From contig NZ_NSLB01000009.1 in assembly GCF_002304225.1 (NCBI RefSeq), positions 1 to 64,000 on the forward strand: a DNA stretch of 64,000 nt, written 5' to 3'. This document shows, in pieces, positions 19,901 to 27,444 of this stretch. Source of the DNA: Pseudomonas sp. HAR-UPW-AIA-41 (GTDB lineage: Bacteria; Pseudomonadota; Gammaproteobacteria; Pseudomonadales; Pseudomonadaceae). The notes beneath the pieces are model-generated. The model did no database searches. It was not told the origin of the DNA and was given only the letters and a program-made list of their open reading frames with translations. Position 1 is the first letter of the stretch. Each line of letters begins with the position of its first letter. Position numbers and translations under genes: made by a program.

Positions 19901-21712
19901 CAGGTGCAATGGGAAGGATTGCCCGTCGATGCTGGGTTGCTGGTTGCTAAAGTGCTGTTCGACTTGGTAACGGTTGTCTTCGATGCGCGCGATAAGGCCG
20001 TTTTCCAGACCAAAGAATTCACTGCCCAGTTGCAGGCCGCGACGCAGCTGAATATCGCTGGCCAGAGTCGAGCGGGCGGCAATCTCGTTGAGCAGCGCCA
20101 GAGTATGCTGTTGTTTGAGCTGCAGTTCCTGCTCGCGGGCCAGTTGCTGTTCGCGGTGCAGGGCATCGAGTAGTTGGCCTAGGCAGGCCAGCAGGGGTTG
20201 TAGCTGTTCGATGTGCTCACCCTGGTAGCCACCGGACCTGTTGGCCAGGCCGAGCATGCCGGTCATTTTCTGGTCGACGAGCACGGGTAGCCCGAGGAAC
20301 GCCAGCAAGGGCGGATGACCGGGCGGCGTGCCGCCACTGGCAGGATGCTGGGATGGGTTGTTGCTCAGCAGCGCCTCGCCACTGCGTAGCACCTGGCCGA
20401 AGAGGGTGTCGAGGTTGCGGAACTCCATGCCCTTGGGAGCCTGATTGGCATAAAAGTCGCGCGACTCATCGTCCCAGGCGATGTTGCTGATGGCGAAGGT
20501 TCGCAGATAGGGCGCACCGTGGTCATCGCTCAGCACTTCGCCGAAGAAGCCAAAACGACTGCCCGTGTAGTCGAGGATCTGTTGCAGCAACTGCTCGAAT
20601 AGTGCGTGGTGATTCTGGGTGGTGATAAATGCCGACTGCGCCTGCTGTACCAGTTCAAGCAGGCGGCGGCTTTCCTGGCTCTGGCGGTGTTCTTCTCGCA
20701 ACGCGCGTTGCTGGCGATCAAGGCGCTGCTGGAGTATCCGTAGCAGAGCCAGCAAGAGGAGCTGTACCCCCAGCCAGGCCAAGATCCAGTAAGCCAGACG
20801 TTCCTGCCGCTGCTGTTGGTGTTGGTCCAGAAGATCTTCAAGGGGATGAGCAATCGCCAAAACAGATAGGTTGCTGCTGCCATTTGGCTGAATTGGGAGC
20901 AGAACCAGATTGCTCTGTTCCCGTGGCAGATCGAGGCGTAAGCGTTGTGCTTGGTCAATCTGAGGTGGCAGCTGGACCTGTTGAAGACGTTCCTGCCAAT
21001 GGTTGTTGGATGCCCCCAGGGCTTGCCATGGGTGACTCTCTTGCAGCTCAGGGTGTTGCTGGCGTTGTAGCAGCATGACGGGTGCCCCCAGAGCCTGCTC
21101 TAGCTCCGTCATGGGTGGGAGCGGTGATCCGGTCAGCTCCAGTACGGCCAGTGGTGGTTTGGTGCGGTCGCTGTTCGGAATGGGTACAAGGGTGTACAGC
21201 AAGAGCCCTTGCTCGCTTTGATGCAGGCCACTGCGCGTCTGATGCCGGTTGAATACGTCCATCAAAAGCGCGTTGCGGCTGTCGCCGAGATCTCCATGCG
21301 ACTGGATTGATTCCTCGCGCAGCAGCGCCGGCCCCGTGCCCGGCAAATGCACCAGCAGCTGGTCAATGCCTAGCCCCTCAAGGAGCCTCACGGAGGGGGC
21401 CAGATAGTTATGCAAGTGTTTACGCAGTGCGACTTGCGTTGCGCTCTCGTTGACGGGCTGTTGGCTCAGCAATTGTTGCAAAGACGGTGTTTCTGCCAGT
21501 TGCTGCCCAAGCCTTTCTACTTGGTCCCGGCGACTGAGCATGCTGGCTTCGACAAGGCTTTGATCGCGACTCTGCTGCTCGTTAAGTCGTTGTTGCAGCG
21601 CCTGTTCATGGCGCTGCAAGGCGAATACGGCCATCAAGCCGAACATCAGAGCCAGCAGGAGGCTGCCCCAGATCAGCAAGGGGTAGGTGAACTGTCTGGG
21701 CGTTGCGCTCAT
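16949..21712 (-). CDS. Giant multi-sensor histidine kinase (periplasmic sensor, two GAF, about five PAS)
   Basis: About 1587 residues. TM1 is at 10-32, a periplasmic region of roughly 260 residues follows, and TM2 is near 295-318. Then come a coiled coil, GAF1 (about 360-510), GAF2 (about 545-700), a series of PAS domains (about 705-1345), HisKA with phospho-His near 1368 (TVSHELRTPLTSI) and HATPase to the end. The last PAS resembles FixL (LMPEPDGSAHDGYI, His1293 in the heme-ligand position; RDTGHARILG after it). No receiver domain is attached. ATG at 21712 is chosen because GAGGTGAT precedes it and it gives a short N-terminus before TM1; the frame stays open to 21799. It is the first gene of the five-gene phosphorelay operon and diverges from desA. 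Confidence 0.88.
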   Translation of the reverse strand: MSATPRQFTYPLLIWGSLLLALMFGLMAVFALQRHEQALQQRLNEQQSRDQSLVEASMLSRRDQVERLGQQLAETPSLQQLLSQQPVNESATQVALRKHLHNYLAPSVRLLEGLGIDQLLVHLPGTGPALLREESIQSHGDLGDSRNALLMDVFNRHQTRSGLHQSEQGLLLYTLVPIPNSDRTKPPLAVLELTGSPLPPMTELEQALGAPVMLLQRQQHPELQESHPWQALGASNNHWQERLQQVQLPPQIDQAQRLRLDLPREQSNLVLLPIQPNGSSNLSVLAIAHPLEDLLDQHQQQRQERLAYWILAWLGVQLLLLALLRILQQRLDRQQRALREEHRQSQESRRLLELVQQAQSAFITTQNHHALFEQLLQQILDYTGSRFGFFGEVLSDDHGAPYLRTFAISNIAWDDESRDFYANQAPKGMEFRNLDTLFGQVLRSGEALLSNNPSQHPASGGTPPGHPPLLAFLGLPVLVDQKMTGMLGLANRSGGYQGEHIEQLQPLLACLGQLLDALHREQQLAREQELQLKQQHTLALLNEIAARSTLASDIQLRRGLQLGSEFFGLENGLIARIEDNRYQVEQHFSNQQPSIDGQSFPLHLTYCQITRQQGDDVLAIEHMGASAHADHPGYVEFGLETYIGIVVWVRGLRWGTLSFSAREARTQAFDSADLEFMRLLARWVSAILEREQQEQQRDELLQRLQRLTEQVPGILLQLQLHTDGRRTLPYASDALLNLTGIDPDELRQDASPLFQRIASQDQAVFESSLAQAAQQLKPWIGEFRIQHPQRGELWLGGQASPQRLPDGSLLWHVLLLDISARKQAQSDLTRERQRLRSILEGANCGTWEWNVQTGDCHFDARWLGLIGYAANELQPNSIQHWLQLTHPDDLPSANQALQAHFEGESSHYLCEFRMRHKDGHWVWIEARGRLLSRTAAGDPLMMYGTHLDISARVSADQHNRQTQLFLQTVLDSSTEVSVIATDTDGLITLFNSGAEHLLGYRAHEVVGRQSPALFHLDSEVRARGAELSSTLGQPVEGFAVFIEVARREGAETRQWTYLHKDGRRRQVLLTVSLLYDAEAKLNGYLGIATDISELVSLSQALQASEQRFRGMLSNLPGAAYRCRNDAAWTMFHISDEIERITGYPASDFIDNRVRSYASVVVPEDLAITYSTQLHLANKAIFELSYRLRHRDGHIVWVSEKGRGEYDEHGHLQWIDGFIWDISEQRRAEQMVIEREAYLRTLLDNVIDAIIAIDEYGRIESFNQAAERIFGYSASEVVGRNVSLLMPEPDGSAHDGYISNYRDTGHARILGVSGREMLGLRRDGTKFHLELAVSSIQYQGARRFIGVVRDITEQRRIEQMKNEFVSTVSHELRTPLTSISGALGLVVGGALGEVPAAMSGMLQIAHQNSRRLGLLINDLLDMEKLVAGKMTFYFAQLDLLAQLEEALLHNQPYADEFGVGWRISQTLPGIQVRADSQRLQQVLANLLSNAAKFSPAGSQIELRMSRARQTVRVSVIDQGPGIPAEFQARIFSKFSQADASDTRQQGGTGLGLAITKELMERMDGQVGFVSPPGQGACFWIELPVSGDI

Positions 21713-21741
21713 ATCACCTCGCATACTGCGGCCGCCGTCTA

Positions 21742-21769
21742 AGCATAGGTTGGCTTTGTCCAAGCTCAA
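21742..21769 (-). promoter_or_regulatory. Candidate promoter of the phosphorelay operon
   Basis: On the minus strand TTGAGC and TATGCT are separated by 16 bp, ending 30 bp before the chosen start of the giant kinase. This would give a leader of about 20-25 nt. Sequence match only. Confidence 0.4.
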
Positions 21770-21922
21770 GCCGACGAACTGCGGGCAAAAGGACAGCAAA
21801 CCATAAGCCAGATCAACAAATCACCATTTTTGTCTAAGCCGGGCGCTGCTTTTGCAGCTCGCCTCCGCGATAATGTGCACACTTGTTCACGTTGTTTTCT
21901 CTCTTCCCGAGGTTTCTCCTGC

Positions 21923-23107
21923 ATGTGGTACAACGGTTTGCTCGACCTCTCGGCCTGGCAGCTGGTAGCGGTCACTCTGGTGCTGACGCACATCACCATC
22001 GTGAGTGTCACTGTCTATCTGCATCGCTACTCGGCGCACCGCGCGCTGGAGCTGCACCCCGCACTCAAGCACTTCTTCCGTTTCTGGCTGTGGCTGACCA
22101 CGGCGCAGAACACCAAGGAGTGGACCGCCATCCACCGCAAGCACCACGCCAAGTGCGAAACCGTTGATGATCCGCACAGCCCGGTGATCAAGGGACTGCG
22201 TACTGTGCTGCTGACTGGTGCCGAGCTGTACCGGGCCGAGGCGCAGAACGAGGACACCCTGCGTATCTACGGCAAGAACTGCCCGGAAGACTGGATCGAG
22301 CGCAACGTCTACTCGCGTTTCCCCGAGGGTGGTGTGGTGCTGATGGCGATCATCGACCTGGCCCTGTTCGGCGTGCTCGGCATGACCGTCTGGGCGGTGC
22401 AGATGATGTGGATTCCGGTGTGGGCCGCCGGCGTGATCAACGGGCTGGGCCATGCCGTCGGTTACCGCAACTTCGAGTGCCGTGATGCGGCCACCAACCT
22501 GGTGCCCTGGGGCATCCTGATCGGCGGCGAGGAGCTGCACAACAATCACCACACCTACCCCAACAGCGCCAAGCTGTCGGTGAAGAAGTGGGAATTCGAC
22601 ATGGGCTGGGCCTGGATCAAGCTGTTCAGTGCCCTCGGCCTGGCCAAGGTGCAGCGCGTGGCGCCGATTGCCCATCGCGTCGAGGGCAAGGGCAGCCTGG
22701 ACATGGATACCGCCATGGCCATCCTCAACAACCGTTTCCAGATCATGGCGCAGTACCGCAAGCTGGTCATCGCGCCGCTGGTCAAGCAGGAAGTGGCTAA
22801 GGCCGACGCCTCCGTACGCCATCATTTCCGCCGCGCCAAGCGTCTGCTGTCGCGTGAAACCAGCCTGCTCGACGAGAGCCATCAGGCCCGTATCCAGCGC
22901 ATGCTGGAAGACAGCCAGGCACTCAAGGTGATCTACGAGAAGCGTCTGGCCCTGCAGCAGATCTGGGTCAAGACCAGCAGCAACGGCCACGAAATGCTCG
23001 AAGCCATCAAGCAGTGGGTGGCCGAGGCCGAGGCCAGTGGCATCCAGTCGCTGCGTGACTTCGCCGAGCAGCTCAAGACCTACTCGTTGCGTCCGGCCAA
23101 CGCCTGA
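21923..23107 (+). CDS. desA: Delta-9 acyl-lipid fatty acid desaturase
   Basis: Di-iron membrane enzyme that puts a cis-9 double bond into acyl chains of phospholipids, giving oxygen-dependent membrane fluidity control. The 394-residue protein begins MWYNGLLDLSAWQL as in P. aeruginosa DesA and carries the three His boxes: HRYSAH, HRKHH and HNNHH. Several hydrophobic helices lie between them, and a charged C-terminal tail follows. The ATG at 21923 is used because it matches the family start; an upstream in-frame ATG at 21830 adds non-family sequence. A strong terminator follows. Confidence 0.93.
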   Translation: MWYNGLLDLSAWQLVAVTLVLTHITIVSVTVYLHRYSAHRALELHPALKHFFRFWLWLTTAQNTKEWTAIHRKHHAKCETVDDPHSPVIKGLRTVLLTGAELYRAEAQNEDTLRIYGKNCPEDWIERNVYSRFPEGGVVLMAIIDLALFGVLGMTVWAVQMMWIPVWAAGVINGLGHAVGYRNFECRDAATNLVPWGILIGGEELHNNHHTYPNSAKLSVKKWEFDMGWAWIKLFSALGLAKVQRVAPIAHRVEGKGSLDMDTAMAILNNRFQIMAQYRKLVIAPLVKQEVAKADASVRHHFRRAKRLLSRETSLLDESHQARIQRMLEDSQALKVIYEKRLALQQIWVKTSSNGHEMLEAIKQWVAEAEASGIQSLRDFAEQLKTYSLRPANA

Positions 23108-23125
23108 CACCGCCTGTAAGACAAG

Positions 23126-23157
23126 AACCCGCTCGCGTTCGCGCCGGCGGGTTTTTT
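23126..23157 (+). terminator. Terminator after desA
   Basis: AACCCGC pairs with GCGGGTT around a 14-nt loop and is followed by six T, 19 bp after the desA stop. Confidence 0.8.
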
Positions 23158-23196
23158 GTTGCCGCTGGTCGGCTTGGCTGTACATATAGCGAATAA

Positions 23197-23220
23197 ACAA
23201 TATATTTAAATACATATTGT
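23197..23220. promoter_or_regulatory. AT-rich palindromic operator before the BigR-like gene
   Basis: ACAATAT (23197-23203) and ATATTGT (23214-23220) are perfect inverted arms, and the centre contains a second small palindrome, ATTTAAAT. A -35-like TTGGCT at 23174 would place the -10 within the left arm. The AT-rich, promoter-overlapping dyad fits the operators bound by BigR/SqrR-type ArsR repressors, so autorepression is the likely mode. Confidence 0.6.
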
Positions 23221-23240
23221 TTTTCGTGAGAGTGTTTGTC

Positions 23241-23564
23241 GTGACTGATCTTCCCACTGCGCCGGACATTGATCTACTGCGCGCCAATGCCAGTGCCGCC
23301 GGCCAGTTGCTCAAGGCGCTGGCCAATCCTGACCGCCTGCTGCTGCTCTGTCAGCTGTCCCAGGGCGAGCGCAATGTCAGCGAGCTGGAGGCGCTGCTCG
23401 GCATCCTGCAGCCCACGCTGTCCCAGCAACTGGCGGTGCTGCGCCGCGAGGGGCTGGTGGAAACCCGCCGCGAGGGCAAGCAGATTTTCTACCGTATCAG
23501 CAGCCCGGCGGCGCTGGCGGTGATCAACACCCTTTACCAGCAGTTCTGCGGAGGTGGGCAATGA
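23241..23564 (+). CDS. bigR: BigR/SqrR-like ArsR-family persulfide-responsive repressor
   Basis: About 107 residues from the GTG at 23241, which has GAGAG 8 nt upstream; the frame stays open to 23217 via rarer starts. It is a winged-helix ArsR protein (SELEALLGILQPTLSQQLAV recognition region). Two cysteines, Cys37 in LLLLCQL and Cys103 in QQFCGGG, occupy the places of the dithiol switch in BigR, YgaV and SqrR, which forms a disulfide or tetrasulfide on exposure to persulfides. It overlaps the next gene by 4 bp (ATGA). Family knowledge: BigR-type proteins repress sulfide-detoxification operons that include the same two membrane proteins found here. Confidence 0.75.
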   Translation: MTDLPTAPDIDLLRANASAAGQLLKALANPDRLLLLCQLSQGERNVSELEALLGILQPTLSQQLAVLRREGLVETRREGKQIFYRISSPAALAVINTLYQQFCGGGQ

Positions 23565-23995
23565 ACATCGACTGGTTGCACTTCACACCGTGGTCGGCCC
23601 TGGTCGGTGGCGCGCTGATCGGCCTGGCGGCCGGCATTTTCGTCCTGGCCAACGGCCGGGTGGCCGGTATCAGCGGCCTGCTCGGTAGTCTGTTTTCCCG
23701 CAGTCGCGAGGGGTTGGGCGAGAAGGCGCTGTTCCTGCTCGGCCTGCTGGTCGCGCCGCTGCTCTGGCAGCTGTTCACCGCGTTGCCGGTCATCGAGTTC
23801 CAGGGCGGCTGGTTGAGTATCGCCCTGGCCGGGCTGCTGGTCGGCCTCGGCACCCGATACGGCGCCGGCTGCACCAGCGGCCACGGTGTCTGCGGCCTGT
23901 CGCGGCTGTCGCCGCGCTCGCTGGCCGCGACCCTGGCGTTCATGGTCGCGGGTTTTGCCACCGTGTTCGTCATCCGTCATCTGCTGGGAGCCTGA
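23561..23995 (+). CDS. pmpA: YeeE/YedE-type (DUF395) membrane protein, first subunit
   Basis: A 144-residue protein with about four hydrophobic helices and the hallmark GAGCTSGHGVCGLSRLS segment near residues 102-118, whose cysteine conducts thiosulfate in the related YeeE. Small paired proteins of this type (PmpA/PmpB) are encoded with BigR regulators. It is translationally coupled to bigR and separated from the second half by one base. It probably moves a reduced sulfur compound across the inner membrane; the substrate is inferred from the family. Confidence 0.8.
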   Translation: MNIDWLHFTPWSALVGGALIGLAAGIFVLANGRVAGISGLLGSLFSRSREGLGEKALFLLGLLVAPLLWQLFTALPVIEFQGGWLSIALAGLLVGLGTRYGAGCTSGHGVCGLSRLSPRSLAATLAFMVAGFATVFVIRHLLGA

Positions 23996-23996
23996 G

Positions 23997-24416
23997 ATGA
24001 GCAAGCTGACTGCCTTTCTCGCCGGGCTGATTTTCGGCCTCGGCCTGCTGCTGGCCGGCATGGCCAACCCGGCCAAGGTGCTGGGCTTTCTTGACCTCGC
24101 GGGCGCCTGGGACCCGTCGCTGGCGCTGGTGATGGCCGGGGCCATCGCCGTTGCCCTGCTGCCCTTCACCTTGGCCAAAAAGCGCCAGCAGTCGCTGCTG
24201 GGCGTGCCCATGCAGTTGCCGAACAAGCGCGAGATCGACCGCCGGCTGATCGGTGGCAGCCTGTTATTCGGTATTGGCTGGGGTATCGCCGGGATCTGCC
24301 CCGGGCCGGCAGTAGCCATTCTGCTGACTGGCCACTGGCAGGTGCTGCTATTCGTGATCACCATGCTGCTGGGCATGGCCTTGTTTGAGGCGCTGGAGCA
24401 CCGGGAGCGTAGGTGA
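23997..24416 (+). CDS. pmpB: YeeE/YedE-type (DUF395/DUF6691) membrane protein, second subunit
   Basis: A 139-residue protein with about four membrane helices. Motifs GMANPAKVLGFLDL (about 20-33) and GICPGPA (about 100-106, with a conserved Cys) are typical of the second half of split YeeE/YedE proteins. It starts one base after the stop of the first subunit, so the two are made together. No sulfur dioxygenase or sulfide:quinone reductase gene lies beside it, making this a minimal regulator-transporter set. Confidence 0.8.
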   Translation: MSKLTAFLAGLIFGLGLLLAGMANPAKVLGFLDLAGAWDPSLALVMAGAIAVALLPFTLAKKRQQSLLGVPMQLPNKREIDRRLIGGSLLFGIGWGIAGICPGPAVAILLTGHWQVLLFVITMLLGMALFEALEHRERR

Positions 24417-24450
24417 TGATCCGACAGGTGAGCGCTTCAGAGGGTGCTCC

Positions 24451-24480
24451 CACTGCTTCACCAGGCAGTGTTTGATCCTT
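24451..24480 (+). terminator. Weak terminator-like hairpin after the YeeE/YedE pair
   Basis: CACTGC and GCAGTG (6 bp, 8-nt loop) are followed by TTTGATCCTTT. The stem is weak; it lies between convergent genes. Confidence 0.35.
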
Positions 24481-24500
24481 TAGTCCACTGCTGTGTGACG

Positions 24501-25817
24501 TTATTGCTCTAGGGTTGCGGTGAACTGGCTGATGGCTTGCACCACCTGGCGGGCGCCATCCTGAATTTCCAAGATGACCTGACCGGCTTCGTTAGCCAGA
24601 GTCACGCCTTGCTCTGCCTTTTCTTTGCTGGCTTCCATGCTGTTTACCGCGCCCTGGGCCAGCTCATGGTTGCGTCGAACTACCTCAACGATCTCAACAG
24701 TGGCCTGGCTGGTGCGGGCCGCCAGATTGCGTACCTCATCAGCGACCACGGCAAAACCGCGCCCCTGTTCGCCCGCTCGTGCTGCTTCGATAGCGGCATT
24801 GAGTGCCAGTAGGTTGGTTTGTTCGGCGATGCCGCGAATGGTCTGCACGATGCTGCTGATCATCTCCGACTGCTGGCTGACCGCGCTGATGCCATCAGCC
24901 GCGCGGTTCAGTTCACCAGCAATGCTCTGCATCACTTCGACCGTGCGCTGCACAACCTGAGCACCCTGCTGCGCGGTGCTATCGGTGTGCAAGGAAGTGT
25001 CATAGGCCAGTCGTGCAGCCTGGGTTTCCGCTTCCTGCTGGTGCACTTGATCGGTGATGTCGCTGGCGAATTTGACGACTTTGTATAGGCGGCCCTGATT
25101 ATCGAAGACTGGGTTGTAGGTCGCGCGTAGCCACACCGTGGCGCCGTGCTGCTTTACCCGCTTGAAGCGCCCGGAAAAGAACTCTCCGCGATTCAGGCGC
25201 TCCCAGAACTGGCGGTAATCGGTCGACTCGCTTTCGCTACGTTCACAGAACAGACGGTGGTGTTTGCCTCGAATTTCGTCCAGGCGATAGCCCATGACGC
25301 TCAGGAAGTTGTCATTGGCGGTGAGCACTTCCCCTTGCAGATTGAACTCGATCACAGCCATGGAGCGATTGATCGCGGTGATCAGGCTATGGTCATCCTG
25401 CTCGCGCAGAACTTGCTGGGTGATGTTGGTGGCCATTTTCAGTACCCGCATCACCTTGCCGTTGGTGTCACGAACTGGGTTGTAGCTGGCTTCCAGCCAG
25501 ACGTGCTGGCCGGCTTTGTTCAAGCGCAGAAAGCGCTCGCGGATAAATTCGCCAGAAGCCAGTCGTTGCCAGAAGCGCTGATAATCGGCGCTGGCAGCAT
25601 ATCCCGGCTCACAGAACAGGCGGTGATGCTGACCGCGGATTTCTTCCAGTCGGTAGCCCATCGTGGCAAGAAAGTTGTCATTGGCGGTGACGATGGTGCC
25701 ATCAGGCTGAAACTCTATCACGGCCATCGAGCGATCTATTGCTTCACTACGAGCCAGAGCCTCGGCCAGCCGTTGCTGACAGGCGGCCAATTGCTGTTTG
25801 AGCTGGGTGTTGAACAT
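24501..25817 (-). CDS. BdlA-like PAS-PAS-MCP signalling protein
   Basis: A 438-residue cytoplasmic protein. After a short coiled coil come two closely similar PAS domains (about 28-140 and 150-262), each holding an MAVIEF...TANDNFL...MGYRL...GQHHRLF/GKHHRLF pattern, so they arose by internal duplication. An MCP signalling domain follows (about 300-400; [20 protein letters not shown]). Length and layout match P. aeruginosa BdlA (PAS-PAS-TarH), which controls biofilm dispersal through cyclic di-GMP, and also Aer-2-like receptors. There are no membrane helices. It faces the YeeE/YedE genes. Confidence 0.8.
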   Translation of the reverse strand: MFNTQLKQQLAACQQRLAEALARSEAIDRSMAVIEFQPDGTIVTANDNFLATMGYRLEEIRGQHHRLFCEPGYAASADYQRFWQRLASGEFIRERFLRLNKAGQHVWLEASYNPVRDTNGKVMRVLKMATNITQQVLREQDDHSLITAINRSMAVIEFNLQGEVLTANDNFLSVMGYRLDEIRGKHHRLFCERSESESTDYRQFWERLNRGEFFSGRFKRVKQHGATVWLRATYNPVFDNQGRLYKVVKFASDITDQVHQQEAETQAARLAYDTSLHTDSTAQQGAQVVQRTVEVMQSIAGELNRAADGISAVSQQSEMISSIVQTIRGIAEQTNLLALNAAIEAARAGEQGRGFAVVADEVRNLAARTSQATVEIVEVVRRNHELAQGAVNSMEASKEKAEQGVTLANEAGQVILEIQDGARQVVQAISQFTATLEQ

Positions 25818-25894
25818 GAGGGTCTCGGCGAATGCTGGCAGTTTTCATTTCAGCGTAGTCGTCGAGCTGTCGGCTTGTAGGCTATTTAGTTGAG

Positions 25895-25914
25895 CGGGCG
25901 CCGACGGGCGCCCG
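25895..25914 (-). terminator. GC-rich hairpin after aguA
   Basis: CGGGCGCC and GGCGCCCG (8 bp, GACG loop) lie 14 bp beyond the aguA stop. No strong T-run follows on the minus strand, so termination is probable but not certain. Confidence 0.5.
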
Positions 25915-25927
25915 ACTCATGGGGAAC

Positions 25928-27034
25928 TCAGCGCTGTTGCGGCGCCGGCTGCTGCTGGGTGATGCAGTGAATGTTGCCGCCGCCCAGCAGAATCTCGCGA
26001 CCGGGCACCATCATCACGCGATGCTCGGGGAAGATGCGCTGCAGAATGGCTTCGGCCTCGGCGTCCTTGGGGTCGCCGAATTTGGGGGCAATGATCCCAC
26101 CGTTAACGATCAGGAAGTTGACGTAGGAGCCGGCCAGACGGATCGACGGGTCGCGTTCCTGGGTGCCTTCGGCGGCATCGACACCGGCGCACTCTTCCGC
26201 GGTGGCGTGGATCGGCCCCGGAATCGGGATCTTGTGTACGACCAGCTGACGACCTCTGGCGTCGCGCGCCGACTCCAGCACGCGCATGGCCGCCTGGCAG
26301 CGCGGGTAGTTGGGGTCGTTGACGTCATCGGTCCAGGCCAGCAGCACCTCGCCCGGGCGCACGTAGCAGCAGAAGTTGTCGACGTGACCGTCGGTTTCAT
26401 CGTTGAACAGGCCGTCCGGCAGCCAGATCACGGTGTCGATGGCCAGGTGCGCGGCGAGAATCGCCTCGATTCCCTCGCGGCACAGATGCGGGTTGCGGTT
26501 CTTGTTCAGCAGGCACTCTTCGGTGGTGATCAGCGTGCCTTCGCCGTCGACGTGGATCGAGCCGCCTTCCAGCACGAAGCCTTCGGTGCGGTAACGGTCG
26601 CAGTGTTCGATTTCGAGGATCTTGCGGGCCACCTGGTCGTCGCGGTTCCACGGCCAGTACAGGCCGCCGTCGAAGCCGCCCCAGGCGTTGAAGGTCCAGT
26701 CTACGCCGCGCACTTCACCGCTGGCGTTGGTGACGAAGGTCGGGCCGGTATCGCGCACCCAGGCGTCGTCGGTGCTGATTTCCACCAGGCGGATATTGGC
26801 GACATCTAGACGCGCGCGGGCATTCTCGAACTGGCCGGCAGAAACGCACACGGTCACCGGCTCGAACTGAGCGATGGCGCGGGCCACGGCAGCGAAGGCT
26901 TCCTGGGCCGGCTTGCCGCCCAGACGCCAGTTGTCCGGGCGCTCGGGCCACACCATCCAGGTCTGGCTGTGCGGTTCCCATTCGGCGGGCATGCGGAAAC
27001 CATCAGCGCGTGGGGTAGTGTTCAGGGTGGTCAT
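25928..27034 (-). CDS. aguA: Agmatine deiminase
   Basis: Hydrolyses agmatine to N-carbamoylputrescine and ammonia. The 368-residue protein has the family's catalytic Cys357 in GGGNIHCIT, a catalytic His in TDGHVDNF and acidic guanidine-binding residues in WVRDTGP. The start [11 protein letters not shown] is chosen over a 61-codon upstream extension because of family length and a GGTGAG site. In PAO1 aguA is cotranscribed with aguB, whose product converts carbamoylputrescine to putrescine. No aguB is present here: the next gene upstream is a TetR regulator beyond a 410-bp gap. Confidence 0.93.
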   Translation of the reverse strand: MTTLNTTPRADGFRMPAEWEPHSQTWMVWPERPDNWRLGGKPAQEAFAAVARAIAQFEPVTVCVSAGQFENARARLDVANIRLVEISTDDAWVRDTGPTFVTNASGEVRGVDWTFNAWGGFDGGLYWPWNRDDQVARKILEIEHCDRYRTEGFVLEGGSIHVDGEGTLITTEECLLNKNRNPHLCREGIEAILAAHLAIDTVIWLPDGLFNDETDGHVDNFCCYVRPGEVLLAWTDDVNDPNYPRCQAAMRVLESARDARGRQLVVHKIPIPGPIHATAEECAGVDAAEGTQERDPSIRLAGSYVNFLIVNGGIIAPKFGDPKDAEAEAILQRIFPEHRVMMVPGREILLGGGNIHCITQQQPAPQQR

Positions 27035-27338
27035 AGGCTCACCAAAGCGTGGTTCAGGATGGATCGGGTGCGTCGTGTGCAACCCGGCAAGTTTGGGAGG
27101 CGGCGATGTTAGAGGCCACGAGTCATTTTGCTGGCTTGCGCTGCAGCGTTGGCATCGCCATCCGAGGAGCAAGTCATCTGGTTCGCGTCCACGGCGAGAG
27201 TGCGATACATGGAACACCTCTTCGGAGCTGAAACCGGAGCTGACTGAAGGTAGCAGACATAGCTTGGGCCTGTCGGTCTCCGGGCTGGTTGTCAGACGAT
27301 GAGCAATTTATAGTCGATAAAAATCGGTATTGGAAGTC

Positions 27339-27364
27339 TTTTTGTCGATTTATATCGACAAAAA
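27339..27364. promoter_or_regulatory. Perfect 11-bp-arm palindrome upstream of aguA
   Basis: TTTTTGTCGAT (27339-27349) and ATCGACAAAAA (27354-27364) are separated by TTAT. Extra half-sites with GTCGAT occur at about 27313 and 27416. The site is in the 410-bp gap between aguA and the TetR gene, whose remaining sequence has no gene I can support. A TetR-type operator is the natural reading, with the adjacent regulator as candidate. Confidence 0.6.
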
Positions 27365-27444
27365 TATCAGTATCCAATGGCTCTTGAGTGCTAGACGCAA
27401 ATTAGGCCGATGTTTGTCGATTTTTTGTTGTCGGATGCTGCGCC

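Noticed and set aside
21887..23326. 479-codon open frame antisense to desA
   Set aside because: Shadow of desA, and it would run through the desA terminator and the bigR operator.
27035..27444. Hidden aguB or remnant in the gap before aguA
   Set aside because: No frame on either strand shows nitrilase-family motifs; only operator-like dyads were seen.
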